From Candidatus Woesearchaeota archaeon (lineage in GTDB: Archaea; Nanobdellota; Nanobdellia; Woesearchaeales; UBA9642): a DNA stretch of 64,000 nt. Where the stretch lies: NCBI GenBank assembly GCA_003599145.1, contig QZIT01000005.1, positions 191,961-255,960 on the forward strand, read 5' to 3'. Positions 1 through 8,982 of the stretch are shown here, piece after piece. Within the stretch, counting starts at the first letter, position 1. Every line of letters begins with the position of its first letter. The notes below the pieces were generated by a model. The model did not search any database. It worked only from the letters and a program-made list of their open reading frames with translations, and had not been told where the DNA came from. Both the position numbers and the translations under genes were made by a program.

Positions 1-262
1 CTTTTGCCTTATCAAGACTGAAAGATTTAGGCACTCCTTTGCGTTTTGCATGAGCGCCTCTAGCTTCAACAAAATAAGTTTTTTCAATGTCTCCAAAAGT
101 ATCAAGATTTGCAGAAGCTTCATGCTGTATTCTATCTAATCTTTCCAAAGCCTTATCAGAATCAGAATACCACTCTTTAAACTTGGCAACAATATCGTCT
201 GTTCTTAATTTAGTATGCTTATCAACAAGTTTATTAGGATTCTTATCCTCTTCTTTTGCCAT
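1..262 (-). CDS. hypothetical protein, 3' end beyond window (partial)
   Basis: Open frame from ATG at 262 (minus) running off the window edge: MAKEEDKNPNKLVDKHTKLRTDDIVAKFKEWYSDSDKALERLDRIQHEASANLDTFGDIEKTYFVEARGAHAKRKGVPKSFSLDKAK. Absent from the ORF track because it is truncated. Confidence 0.7.
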   Translation of the reverse strand, partial: MAKEEDKNPNKLVDKHTKLRTDDIVAKFKEWYSDSDKALERLDRIQHEASANLDTFGDIEKTYFVEARGAHAKRKGVPKSFSLDKAK

Positions 263-314
263 AGCTATACAAATGTTACTACTCTAATATAAAGTTTTCT
301 GTTTTAGCTCATGA

Positions 315-2489
315 TTACTCAAACACAGGTTCTAAAGCAGTTCTATTATTGGTTGAATAAAAGCTTACTTTGTCTATTTGCTCTAAATCTTCCATCTCAG
401 AAATGCCTGTAATGTCTACAGAAACAAGTTTTAAGGTCAAATTTTCTTTGTGCAAATCATCAAGCGTTATGGTAAAATAGCCAGAAGTTGAGTTATCCAG
501 CAAAACACCTCCCAAAAAGAAGCTTGAGTTAAAGTCTAATACCGGTATGGTTGTGCATTCTTCGCCGCCAAAAGGATTCAAAGGCTCTGTATCATAGCAG
601 TACTCTTTTTCAGGTATGGAAAATTTTTCCTGAGAATAGTTTTCTCCGAACTTTCTCATCAGATATGCTTCAATCTTATAGGTTCCTGAAACCAAATCGA
701 CTGAAAAATTATCCATTCTTCCATTTAAATTATAGAATTTTACAAATTCCTCCTGTCCAAACGTAGGATTTCTGGTTAAAATCAACAGCAATTCTTCATC
801 TGCTTCAAGATCCATGGAAGAGTTTTTGAAGGCCCATTGTGTATAGCTGAATCCCAATTCATTGGTAAGCAAGTCTTTTTCAATCATTTTCTTTTCTATT
901 TTAAGATTTTTCTGCCTCACTGGTTCCATAATAACCGTAAGTTCTGCAGATTCATTTTCCCTTAAGCTTAAAGGCTCTGTGCTTGAAAAATAGCCCTGTT
1001 TAAAGCCGTAGACTGTTCCGCCTAAACATAACGGAAGTTGCTTGACTAACTGGGCATTGCCATAAACCAATTGCGTTATGCCCATGAAGATAGATTCATC
1101 ATAGCAATTATAGCTGACAAGAACATCACTGACAGGCTCGTGCAAATGATTTATAGTTATAACCGTAACATTTCCTGTTCTTACCTGCTCTAATGAAGAA
1201 AAGAAAGAATCAGTTGTTGCAATGGTTTCTGTTAAGTTAAAAGGAATATCTGTTAAAGGTGCATTATTGCGAACATTGACTTCAAGGGCATAATGAAAAT
1301 CATATCCCTCTCCATTAAAAGCTTCATTGTCATTTAAAGAAACTGCAACAGGATATGCTGCGCTATAAGAAAAGTCATATCTCTGTATAGCCAACGGAAT
1401 AATAAAGGCGCTGAACGAGGTTTCCGGCATAATCAGTTCTCCATAGCTGGGAGATATTTTTAAATACATAGGCCACCATGAAAAGTAGGAAAAGTCAACT
1501 TTAATTTTGCTGATGTCCTCATAAGGAACATTTTCCAAAGGAACTCTGAAGTTATTGTAAAGAGCATCGTTAAAGTCATTTCCTGTGATGTAAATTCTAT
1601 GCTCTCGCGCATTTTGAATCTGCGCCAAAGGAATAATGCCTGTAAGCAAATTTTGCAGTTCTTCCTTTACATCCCGCAACATCCAGATATCAGGAGCTCC
1701 AAAATCAAATCTTGTCGGACCTGTTGTTGGAGGTAATTTTGGATTGTTGCCAATGCTATAAGCATCTATAGTGTTCATGGTCATTTCTTCAAATAGTTTA
1801 TACTTATCGCTTATTTCCAATTGCTGCGTTATTTCCGTTGCAAGGTCATAAATTCTTTTAAAATTAACATCTAATTTTGTTTGATAGCTGGAAATTTTTG
1901 TTGATTGTCCATCAATCGTTACCTGTAAATCATAATCCAGTTTCAGTGTAACGTCTTTTTCTCCAACAGTCGTCGTAATTTTAGGAGCAGATAATTCGTC
2001 TATTTGATAATTTCTTTCCCTGAATGAACTATAATCAAGGCATTCCTGCAAGTGCTCACTAACATAACTATCAACCTGCGCTTCAACAGAGTATCTTCCA
2101 AAATCTCTTCTTAAAGGAGGCCTTTTGGTGTCAAAAACGCAAGTTTTGCAGTTATTGGGGCTACTTAAGTAAAACCAGTACGGAAGAGTATACTTGCCAT
2201 CTGGAATAAACTCTAAACCTGTTGATAGTGTAGGCGAATTAGGAACTACAACAACACCTGCTTTTTCAGGGTCAATATAACCGCCATGCTGACCTAATAA
2301 AATAAATGCTTCTTTGCCTTTCTGATACAAGCACTGCTCTATCATATTTTTAACAGGCTGCAGAGCCAAAGGAAGATTATCCTGCTGTTCTGGCTCTTTC
2401 TGCTGAGAAGTAATGAAGATAAAAACGCCTACAATAAAAAGTATAATAATTCCTAAAATGACAAACATCGTTACCTGTGCCTTTTTCAT
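315..2489 (-). CDS. large membrane-anchored/exported protein with pilin-like N-terminus
   Basis: N-terminus MKKAQVTMFVILGIIILFIVGVFIFI (charged tip plus long hydrophobic segment); likely start is internal M8 at 2489 instead of 2510. Confidence 0.75.
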   Translation of the reverse strand: MKKAQVTMFVILGIIILFIVGVFIFITSQQKEPEQQDNLPLALQPVKNMIEQCLYQKGKEAFILLGQHGGYIDPEKAGVVVVPNSPTLSTGLEFIPDGKYTLPYWFYLSSPNNCKTCVFDTKRPPLRRDFGRYSVEAQVDSYVSEHLQECLDYSSFRERNYQIDELSAPKITTTVGEKDVTLKLDYDLQVTIDGQSTKISSYQTKLDVNFKRIYDLATEITQQLEISDKYKLFEEMTMNTIDAYSIGNNPKLPPTTGPTRFDFGAPDIWMLRDVKEELQNLLTGIIPLAQIQNAREHRIYITGNDFNDALYNNFRVPLENVPYEDISKIKVDFSYFSWWPMYLKISPSYGELIMPETSFSAFIIPLAIQRYDFSYSAAYPVAVSLNDNEAFNGEGYDFHYALEVNVRNNAPLTDIPFNLTETIATTDSFFSSLEQVRTGNVTVITINHLHEPVSDVLVSYNCYDESIFMGITQLVYGNAQLVKQLPLCLGGTVYGFKQGYFSSTEPLSLRENESAELTVIMEPVRQKNLKIEKKMIEKDLLTNELGFSYTQWAFKNSSMDLEADEELLLILTRNPTFGQEEFVKFYNLNGRMDNFSVDLVSGTYKIEAYLMRKFGENYSQEKFSIPEKEYCYDTEPLNPFGGEECTTIPVLDFNSSFFLGGVLLDNSTSGYFTITLDDLHKENLTLKLVSVDITGISEMEDLEQIDKVSFYSTNNRTALEPVFE

Positions 2490-2496
2490 GTTTCCC

Positions 2497-5400
2497 TTAT
2501 TGCTGAACACTTAACGTGTTACAGATTCTATTATCTTCAGTGTTCACTTCATCGAAATAATCAAGCAAATTGCCGTTCTCAAATTGAATGCATACTTGAT
2601 TATAGAGTGTAGTGCTGCTGTATTTAAGCATTTCTGATTTGGTAAATGAATATGATTGACTTTGATTTAACGTTTTTTCCGTTAAAACTTTATTGCCAGG
2701 CTGTAAAACAATGGTAAATTGCAAGCCATCTTTTTTCGCACTGAAAACAGAGCCTGTGATATAATAATAGTATTGTTCGCCTTCGCCAACATTAATTTTT
2801 TGCGTTCTTTCGCCTTCGACATGCGCAGCGCTCCTGAATCCAAATCTGCCTGAGCTGACAATAGCATAACCCTGCGAGGAACCTGATTTTTCAAACTTCT
2901 GCTCGCAAATTAAATCTTCATAGCTTCCTGTTATGGTTTCGCCAACATCGCTTTCGAACAATTGTCTGTGCAAAGATCTCCATCCTGCAAAGCTATCCTT
3001 AAACAGCATATTGCTAAAGAACGCAGTGCTTCTTCCAAATCGCAATGCAGATGAATACGCAGCCCATCCTGTACCGAAATACTGTTCGTATTTCATTTCT
3101 GTTTCCAAGTCTTTCTTGCTGTCTTCGTATTTATCTTTTGCTTTATTTTTATCTTTTTCCGCGGTTTTTATTTCTTCTTCTTTTTCATTCAATTTTGTTG
3201 TTGCAGTCTGCAATTCTTTTCGCTTATCAGAGAGCTTATCATCAATCTTCTTTATTTCATCATCAACTTTTTCGGGCGTGATTTCTGGATATTCTCCTAA
3301 TCGTATGTTATCTTTTGTTTCTTCCAGATCTGCAATTTGCGAGTCTAAATCAGTCTGTTGGTTTTGAAGTTCAGATTTTTCATCCTTTAAGTCTAAAATT
3401 GCATTTTCTTGATTTTGATAAGTTCTTCTTGTCTGTTCAACTTCTTCCATAGTGTTCCAAACATTTTCAGAAACTTGAGACTTTATTTTATTATGCAAGT
3501 CTTCTTGATACTGCGACGTTATTCTTGCAGCAGAGGATGCAGAACTCTGCAATCTTGCTAATTGATCAGGCGTCCAATGCGTATAGGGATTTTTCAGCTG
3601 TTCAGTTACTTGTTCAGCAGTCAATCCTTCAAAACTGCCGCCTGTTGCATAATCAGTGTCAACAGTTAATTGATAATCCTCAGGAAGATTTGGCAGATTA
3701 TTCTCGCTTATTGGTGTTTTATCTTTTACTTGTGCTGTATCGTACAACTGGCTGTTAACAGTTTCAAAGTTTCCCTGATAGACTTGATCTATGTACAAAT
3801 GATAATTTTCAAGGTTTTTTCTTGCATCCTCAGAACTTTCAGTTTCTCCTGGAGTATACACAACACTCACATGTTCATTATTTGCATACGTACAGCCATT
3901 GGCAACACTGCATCTATAGGATGGAGGTCCCATTTCAGGATATTGCGTGTACAAACTGCCTGAATAATCAGGACCTTGTATTGTTGGACCCCAATAGCCT
4001 GTTTTGGAATCAATATTATTAAGAACGCTATCGCAATAATTTGCGCCTGCTGTTGGACTGAAATATTGGGTATTTGCTATGCCCTGAACATAGGAATAAA
4101 AGTTTCTTACAGAATCAACCGCCATGGCAGTATTGCAAATGCCGTGTGCAGTATGCCCTAAACTTTCTCCAAAGTGAATCTTTGAACAGATTAAATACAT
4201 TCCTGCTGTTCCAAATGCACTGATAGGATTGCTCAATACCTGTTTTGCTGTTTGCCCCACTGCTCTTTGAATTGCCGTATAAGGAATAACCTGAAAGACC
4301 TCTCCATAAATGTATTTGCAGTCAGCGAATGACTTTTCTCTTTGGCATTGGCTAATAGGCAAGCCTGCAGCAACATCTGCGCTTAAACATTGCATGTATC
4401 TGCAATCAATAGTCTGCATTTTTTGATGATTATAAATAATGGCAGGAACACATAAAGTTGCATAGCTCATGATTAAGCTTTCATAGGGATTAACCAAATC
4501 TGAATAATTGCTTGCACCTGCAATTTTTGACATTTCGTTAACGCCAGGCAAATTGCCAAGCTGATCTGTTATCAATCTATTTGCTTTTCCTGAACAGGTA
4601 ATGGCGCCGCAAACGTCCATGATACCAGGAATATCTGCAAGTTTATCTCCAACAGTTCCTGTTAATTTTGCTCCAGAACCTAACGCGGTAGGGATTGCAT
4701 TTGCTATAGGAACATCTCCCAAAGGAGCTGTTGCTGTTTGCCCTGCTCCCAAAGCGCCATTGGCGTTTCTTACGCCTACAATAATATCACAAACAGGTTT
4801 TGAGTAGGCAACAAATCTTTGCAAGCTGTTAAAAAACTCTACCTGCGCTTCTGTTCTTTGTCGAGTCTTATTCAATTCTTCCTGCACTTTGCTTCCCATG
4901 GAATCGCCAGGAATTAAATGTACTTTAACCTGAAAGGTTTCCTGTTCTGGAGTTGTATAAATGAAATTGCCTCTTTTGGTTGTTATCTTCAAGGTGCAGT
5001 TGAATAACAAATCTCCTTCAGATAAATCCTGTCTTTTTGCAAGGGTAAAAACAGCAATAGGATTTTTTCCAGGGTTCATAAATCCAGTCCATGCAACATC
5101 ATTTGCATTGGTTTGTTCGTTTGCAGGAATGCACAAACCTTTTTCCATTCGCACTATCTGCAGATTTGAAATTTTTTCCTGCAATGCCAAAGCGTAAATA
5201 ACTTTTTGATTGGAATATTTTGCAAATTGCAAATTAAGCGTTTGCGGGGAATTTTTTACGGTCGCAATGTTCCAGTTATCTGCAATACTTGCGTTTGCTC
5301 CATACACTTGATGAGAAATTTCAGAAGTTGCTGTATTATTTACTGCATCTAATACTATAATGGACACTTTTCCTGTGTAAGGCCCTGGCATGACGCCAAC

Positions 5401-6591
5401 TGAAGCAGTGCATTCCCATTGATTATTTTTTTGAGCGCAGGTTGCCTCTTCAAGGCTTCCTCCAAATGCAGTAAAATTCATGAACGCTTTGGGCGTGTTT
5501 GCCTCTTGCACCATTGCTTTTACCGTTAACGTATCTCCGCTAATAGTATAATTTCCTCCTGTGGAGTTTGCAGCAACGGTGATAATAACAGGGTTAGTAT
5601 TATCACAGAGCAGCGCAGTATTGACATCATCAGGAATAGTTAACAAATTGCCAGCATCATCCTGCGAAGGAGTGCTGCCTGAATAGGTCAAATACAAAGA
5701 TAATGGACCATCACTGCAGGTTATGGTTGCATAACCAACACATTGCGTGTTTGAACATTGACTTGCAGAAATAGTGTTTCCTCCAAAGGAAAAAAATACC
5801 TGCTTTGAAGCAAAGCCTGCGTTGGTTCCGATAATATCCAGCATGATTTTATTAACTCCATTTTTTACATAGCATTGGTTTTCAATGCAAGAATCTGTTC
5901 TTATAGAAGAAATTTCTGGGTTTCCTTCTGAAACCGTAAAGGTCTTTGATAATGTTTGCAGGGCGTTATTGCCGTTTTCGTCAGTAATGTTAATGAGTAT
6001 AGAAACAGTATCATTGAAAGGCACTAAATATTTATTCTTTATAGTGCAAGTATAGGTTCCATTGGTTAAAACACAGGAATTTAAGGGAATGCTCTTATAT
6101 TCATCCTGAAATTGAGGTTCTGTCATACCCGATAAATCTGCGGTTCCTGAAGCAAGAGCATCCAGTGTAAAAACAACATCAACCAAAAAAGGATTGCCCA
6201 AAGAAACTCTGGTTACTTCTGCATTATTGCGCAAGAATTTCAATCCTGAAGCAGTCGCAGGAGTAGTGTCTTCTTCAAGCGTTTTTACCGCACTTAAAAA
6301 ATAGCCATCAGAAACTCCCTCTGCTGAAACTTTGAGATAGAATGCGTTGGGGGGATTATTTGGAAGCGTGAATGTTCCCTGCTTATTGCACTCTGGCTCA
6401 CTGGACAAATCTTTTTCTGCAACTCTCACATCGTTCTGATAGACATCAAGGTAAAAGCAGAATGCGGTGCCTGAAAGCGTATAGTCAAGAGTTACTATGT
6501 TTCCGGACTCTGTCAGGGTGAAATCTGCTGATTCCGCATGCACAGCAGGAAAAAGAAAAATCAATAACAAGATCACTAACCATCCTCTTTT
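2497..6591 (-). CDS. giant secreted protein with Ig-like N-terminal region and C-terminal coiled coil
   Basis: Signal peptide MKRGWLVILLLIFLFPAVHA; long K/E/Q/D heptad-like region (ENAILDLKDEKSELQNQQTDLDSQIADLEETK...). ORF extends to 6642; the internal Met matches the signal peptide. Confidence 0.7.
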   Translation of the reverse strand, partial: KRGWLVILLLIFLFPAVHAESADFTLTESGNIVTLDYTLSGTAFCFYLDVYQNDVRVAEKDLSSEPECNKQGTFTLPNNPPNAFYLKVSAEGVSDGYFLSAVKTLEEDTTPATASGLKFLRNNAEVTRVSLGNPFLVDVVFTLDALASGTADLSGMTEPQFQDEYKSIPLNSCVLTNGTYTCTIKNKYLVPFNDTVSILINITDENGNNALQTLSKTFTVSEGNPEISSIRTDSCIENQCYVKNGVNKIMLDIIGTNAGFASKQVFFSFGGNTISASQCSNTQCVGYATITCSDGPLSLYLTYSGSTPSQDDAGNLLTIPDDVNTALLCDNTNPVIITVAANSTGGNYTISGDTLTVKAMVQEANTPKAFMNFTAFGGSLEEATCAQKNNQWECTASVGVMPGPYTGKVSIIVLDAVNNTATSEISHQVYGANASIADNWNIATVKNSPQTLNLQFAKYSNQKVIYALALQEKISNLQIVRMEKGLCIPANEQTNANDVAWTGFMNPGKNPIAVFTLAKRQDLSEGDLLFNCTLKITTKRGNFIYTTPEQETFQVKVHLIPGDSMGSKVQEELNKTRQRTEAQVEFFNSLQRFVAYSKPVCDIIVGVRNANGALGAGQTATAPLGDVPIANAIPTALGSGAKLTGTVGDKLADIPGIMDVCGAITCSGKANRLITDQLGNLPGVNEMSKIAGASNYSDLVNPYESLIMSYATLCVPAIIYNHQKMQTIDCRYMQCLSADVAAGLPISQCQREKSFADCKYIYGEVFQVIPYTAIQRAVGQTAKQVLSNPISAFGTAGMYLICSKIHFGESLGHTAHGICNTAMAVDSVRNFYSYVQGIANTQYFSPTAGANYCDSVLNNIDSKTGYWGPTIQGPDYSGSLYTQYPEMGPPSYRCSVANGCTYANNEHVSVVYTPGETESSEDARKNLENYHLYIDQVYQGNFETVNSQLYDTAQVKDKTPISENNLPNLPEDYQLTVDTDYATGGSFEGLTAEQVTEQLKNPYTHWTPDQLARLQSSASSAARITSQYQEDLHNKIKSQVSENVWNTMEEVEQTRRTYQNQENAILDLKDEKSELQNQQTDLDSQIADLEETKDNIRLGEYPEITPEKVDDEIKKIDDKLSDKRKELQTATTKLNEKEEEIKTAEKDKNKAKDKYEDSKKDLETEMKYEQYFGTGWAAYSSALRFGRSTAFFSNMLFKDSFAGWRSLHRQLFESDVGETITGSYEDLICEQKFEKSGSSQGYAIVSSGRFGFRSAAHVEGERTQKINVGEGEQYYYYITGSVFSAKKDGLQFTIVLQPGNKVLTEKTLNQSQSYSFTKSEMLKYSSTTLYNQVCIQFENGNLLDYFDEVNTEDNRICNTLSVQQ

Positions 6592-6625
6592 CATGAGGCT
6601 TTTCTGGCAAGTTTTATTTAAATAC

Positions 6626-7366
6626 TTATTGTTTTTTCGCAAGGTTCCACATCACGTTAAAATACTGCTGAAAGCTTTCAGCAATTTTTTGGTTTTTGAT
6701 CATATACACAAATGGTTTTTCCTCCCATAAAAAGATATAAACGTAATCCTGCATAATATCGATAGCAGCAGGACTCATGTATTCTTGAGGAAGATATCTT
6801 ACTTCATTGTATTTCTCTTTCTCTCTGTCTTTTCCAAACGATGCTTTTGCAGAGCGATCGAAAATAAGTTTTAATTTTTGCTTTTTTTTCGCGCTTTTCA
6901 AATTCATGTTGGTTAAGAAAGTCCTTAGGGATTTTGTTGCATACTGATGTTTAGAAAAACCTATGATATAGATCGTTCCGTTAGCAGGGCAATCGTCAAT
7001 AATTTTCTTAAATGCCGTCTTAAATCCATCAAAGCCTTCATAGACGGCAGACGTTGTAGGCGTTGTTTGCGTGGACTCAAGGTTTTTTAATGAAGGCATC
7101 AACGATGCAATTTTTTTCTTGCGCTCTTCTTCTCTCTCTTCTAAAGCATTGGGACTTGCTGCCTGAAAGTATTTTCCTTCTTTTTGAAGGGTATAGTTGA
7201 CTAATCCTTTGCTGATTAACGAATGAAGGGTTTCATAGACACGAGAGTTTGCAATGCCTGTTTCCTTAATAATAGGTCCTGTTGTCCTTTGGCCATTTTT
7301 AAGAAGAAAAAGGTATATTTTTGCCTCATTTTTAGTTAAGCCCAAAGATTCGAGTTCCGCTTGCAT
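6626..7366 (-). CDS. TrmB-family transcriptional regulator
   Basis: N-terminal wHTH 'LGLTKNEAKIYLFLLKNGQRTTGPIIKETGIANSRVYETLHSLISKGLV', typical of the TrmB family. Confidence 0.85.
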   Translation of the reverse strand: MQAELESLGLTKNEAKIYLFLLKNGQRTTGPIIKETGIANSRVYETLHSLISKGLVNYTLQKEGKYFQAASPNALEEREEERKKKIASLMPSLKNLESTQTTPTTSAVYEGFDGFKTAFKKIIDDCPANGTIYIIGFSKHQYATKSLRTFLTNMNLKSAKKKQKLKLIFDRSAKASFGKDREKEKYNEVRYLPQEYMSPAAIDIMQDYVYIFLWEEKPFVYMIKNQKIAESFQQYFNVMWNLAKKQ

Positions 7367-7406
7367 AACTTGCTTACGTCTGAGAAGTATATAAATATTT
7401 TCATTA

Positions 7407-7424
7407 TTCTCCTTTTCAGGAGAA
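7407..7424. promoter_or_regulatory. perfect 7-bp inverted repeat (TTCTCCT-TTTC-AGGAGAA), candidate operator
   Basis: Read directly; lies between the divergent TrmB-like regulator and methyltransferase genes, next to TATA-like 'tatataaatatt'. Confidence 0.45.
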
Positions 7425-7462
7425 ATAAATATTATATTCTATAACCACTAATTAGTAATAAA

Positions 7463-8143
7463 ATGAAAGGACTTCCGAGGGTAACGCAAGGATTGATGCA
7501 AAAAATGGCAGCAGACGCAAAAAAAGGAACCTATCGCGTAACCATAAGCAACATTCTTATCGATGTCTTTCCTTATGTATTTCCACCAAGATCAGCATTT
7601 TCAGAAAGTTCAAAGACTCTGTATGAAGCAATAGGCGCTGTTGAAGGAAAACTAGTTCTAGATATGGGAACAGGAACAGGCATACAGGCCATTGTTGCCG
7701 CAAAAGCAGGCGCATCGCATGTTGATGCTGCAGATATTTGCCCAGAAGCTGTTGCGTGTGCAAGGCACAATGCACAGTTGAACGGCTTAGAACACAAAAT
7801 TACCGTCTATGAAAGCAATTTATTCTCAAGCATTCCCGCTAAACAATATGATACAATTATTGCCAATCTTCCCATCATGGATTATCCTGAAAAAAATATA
7901 AAAATGCATTCACTTTTCGATCCAGGATTGAGACATCATGAACAGTTATTTCAGGAATCTTCCGCGCATCTTGCAGATCAGGGAGCCATCATGCTCACGC
8001 ATGCAGATTTAGATGGAAAAGACGCATTTGAACGATTAGAGAGCCTAGGATTTAAATATGGCTACAGATTCTCCATACAAAAACAAATCAGTGCTTTAGG
8101 GCATCAATGGAGAACATACGAATTTCGAAGAGGTAAACTATGA
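7463..8143 (+). CDS. SAM-dependent methyltransferase (HemK-like)
   Basis: SAM-binding 'VLDMGTGTGIQAIVAAKAGASHVDAADI' and 'IIANLPIMD'. Confidence 0.8.
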   Translation: MKGLPRVTQGLMQKMAADAKKGTYRVTISNILIDVFPYVFPPRSAFSESSKTLYEAIGAVEGKLVLDMGTGTGIQAIVAAKAGASHVDAADICPEAVACARHNAQLNGLEHKITVYESNLFSSIPAKQYDTIIANLPIMDYPEKNIKMHSLFDPGLRHHEQLFQESSAHLADQGAIMLTHADLDGKDAFERLESLGFKYGYRFSIQKQISALGHQWRTYEFRRGKL

Positions 8144-8829
8144 ACGCACTTATGATACTAGTATGGATTGCAATTATTACCGGATTTTCTTTTTTTGGCT
8201 CATGGTATGCACGAAAATACAACAAACCAGATGCCTTGATTGCCTTATACGTTGCCTTTGTACTCATCAGCAACATTATTGCCTATAAAATAGCCATGTT
8301 TAATTTTGGATTCGCAACGTTTTTTGCAACCTCGGCAACACTTGTTTTTGCAGTAACGTTTTTATTGACAGACATCGTCAACGAAAAATTTGGAAGAAAG
8401 GAAACTCAAAAAATGATTCTGATTGCATTCATAACGCAAATTGCCGTTGCTTTATTTATCTGGCTTTCCATTCAATTAACGCCAGCTCCTTTTTGGAATG
8501 ACCAGGACATCTTTACAAAAATCATCGGCTTTGCTCCAAGAATCATGATTGCCAGCTGGATTGCATTTTTAATCAGCGAAAATGTTGACGCTTATCTGTT
8601 TGCATGGTTCAAAAAAATCACCAAAGGAAAGTATCTATGGATGAGAAATGCATTTTCAAGCCTTCCTTCCATGGCACTTGATACCGCAATTTTTGTCATC
8701 ATAGCCTTTGCAGGAGTTCAGCCGTTGTTGCCTTTAATGATAGGCGTTTTAGTCATAAAGTGGATTGTGGGAATTATCGATATTCCTTTCATGTATTTCA
8801 ACCGCCGGATCATGTATAAAAACAAATAA
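8140..8829 (+). CDS. queuosine precursor transporter family membrane protein (YhhQ / VUT)
   Basis: Multi-TM protein with 'FLLTDIVNEKFGRKETQKMI', typical of the DUF165/YhhQ family. Confidence 0.8.
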   Translation: MNALMILVWIAIITGFSFFGSWYARKYNKPDALIALYVAFVLISNIIAYKIAMFNFGFATFFATSATLVFAVTFLLTDIVNEKFGRKETQKMILIAFITQIAVALFIWLSIQLTPAPFWNDQDIFTKIIGFAPRIMIASWIAFLISENVDAYLFAWFKKITKGKYLWMRNAFSSLPSMALDTAIFVIIAFAGVQPLLPLMIGVLVIKWIVGIIDIPFMYFNRRIMYKNK

Positions 8830-8880
8830 ATTTATAAAGAGGACAGCATATTGCATACCAACTCTATACGGGGTGATGAC

Positions 8881-8964
8881 ATGAAATATTGGTTAAAAGA
8901 CGATGATATGGATGACGGCGATGATGAAGATAGTGATGAAGACAGCGGAGACAACGACTGGTAA
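8881..8964 (+). CDS. 27-aa extremely acidic micropeptide
   Basis: ATG..TAA encoding MKYWLKDDDMDDGDDEDSDEDSGDNDW, preceded by 'ggggtgatg' (SD-like) and 'atttataaag' (TATA-like). Confidence 0.5.
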   Translation: MKYWLKDDDMDDGDDEDSDEDSGDNDW

Positions 8965-8982
8965 TTCATCTTTTTCTTTTTT

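Noticed and set aside
2933-3367. 144-aa Ser/Phe/Leu-rich ORF antisense to the coiled-coil region
   Set aside because: Reverse complement of K/E/D-rich coiled-coil codons produces spurious hydrophobic ORFs.
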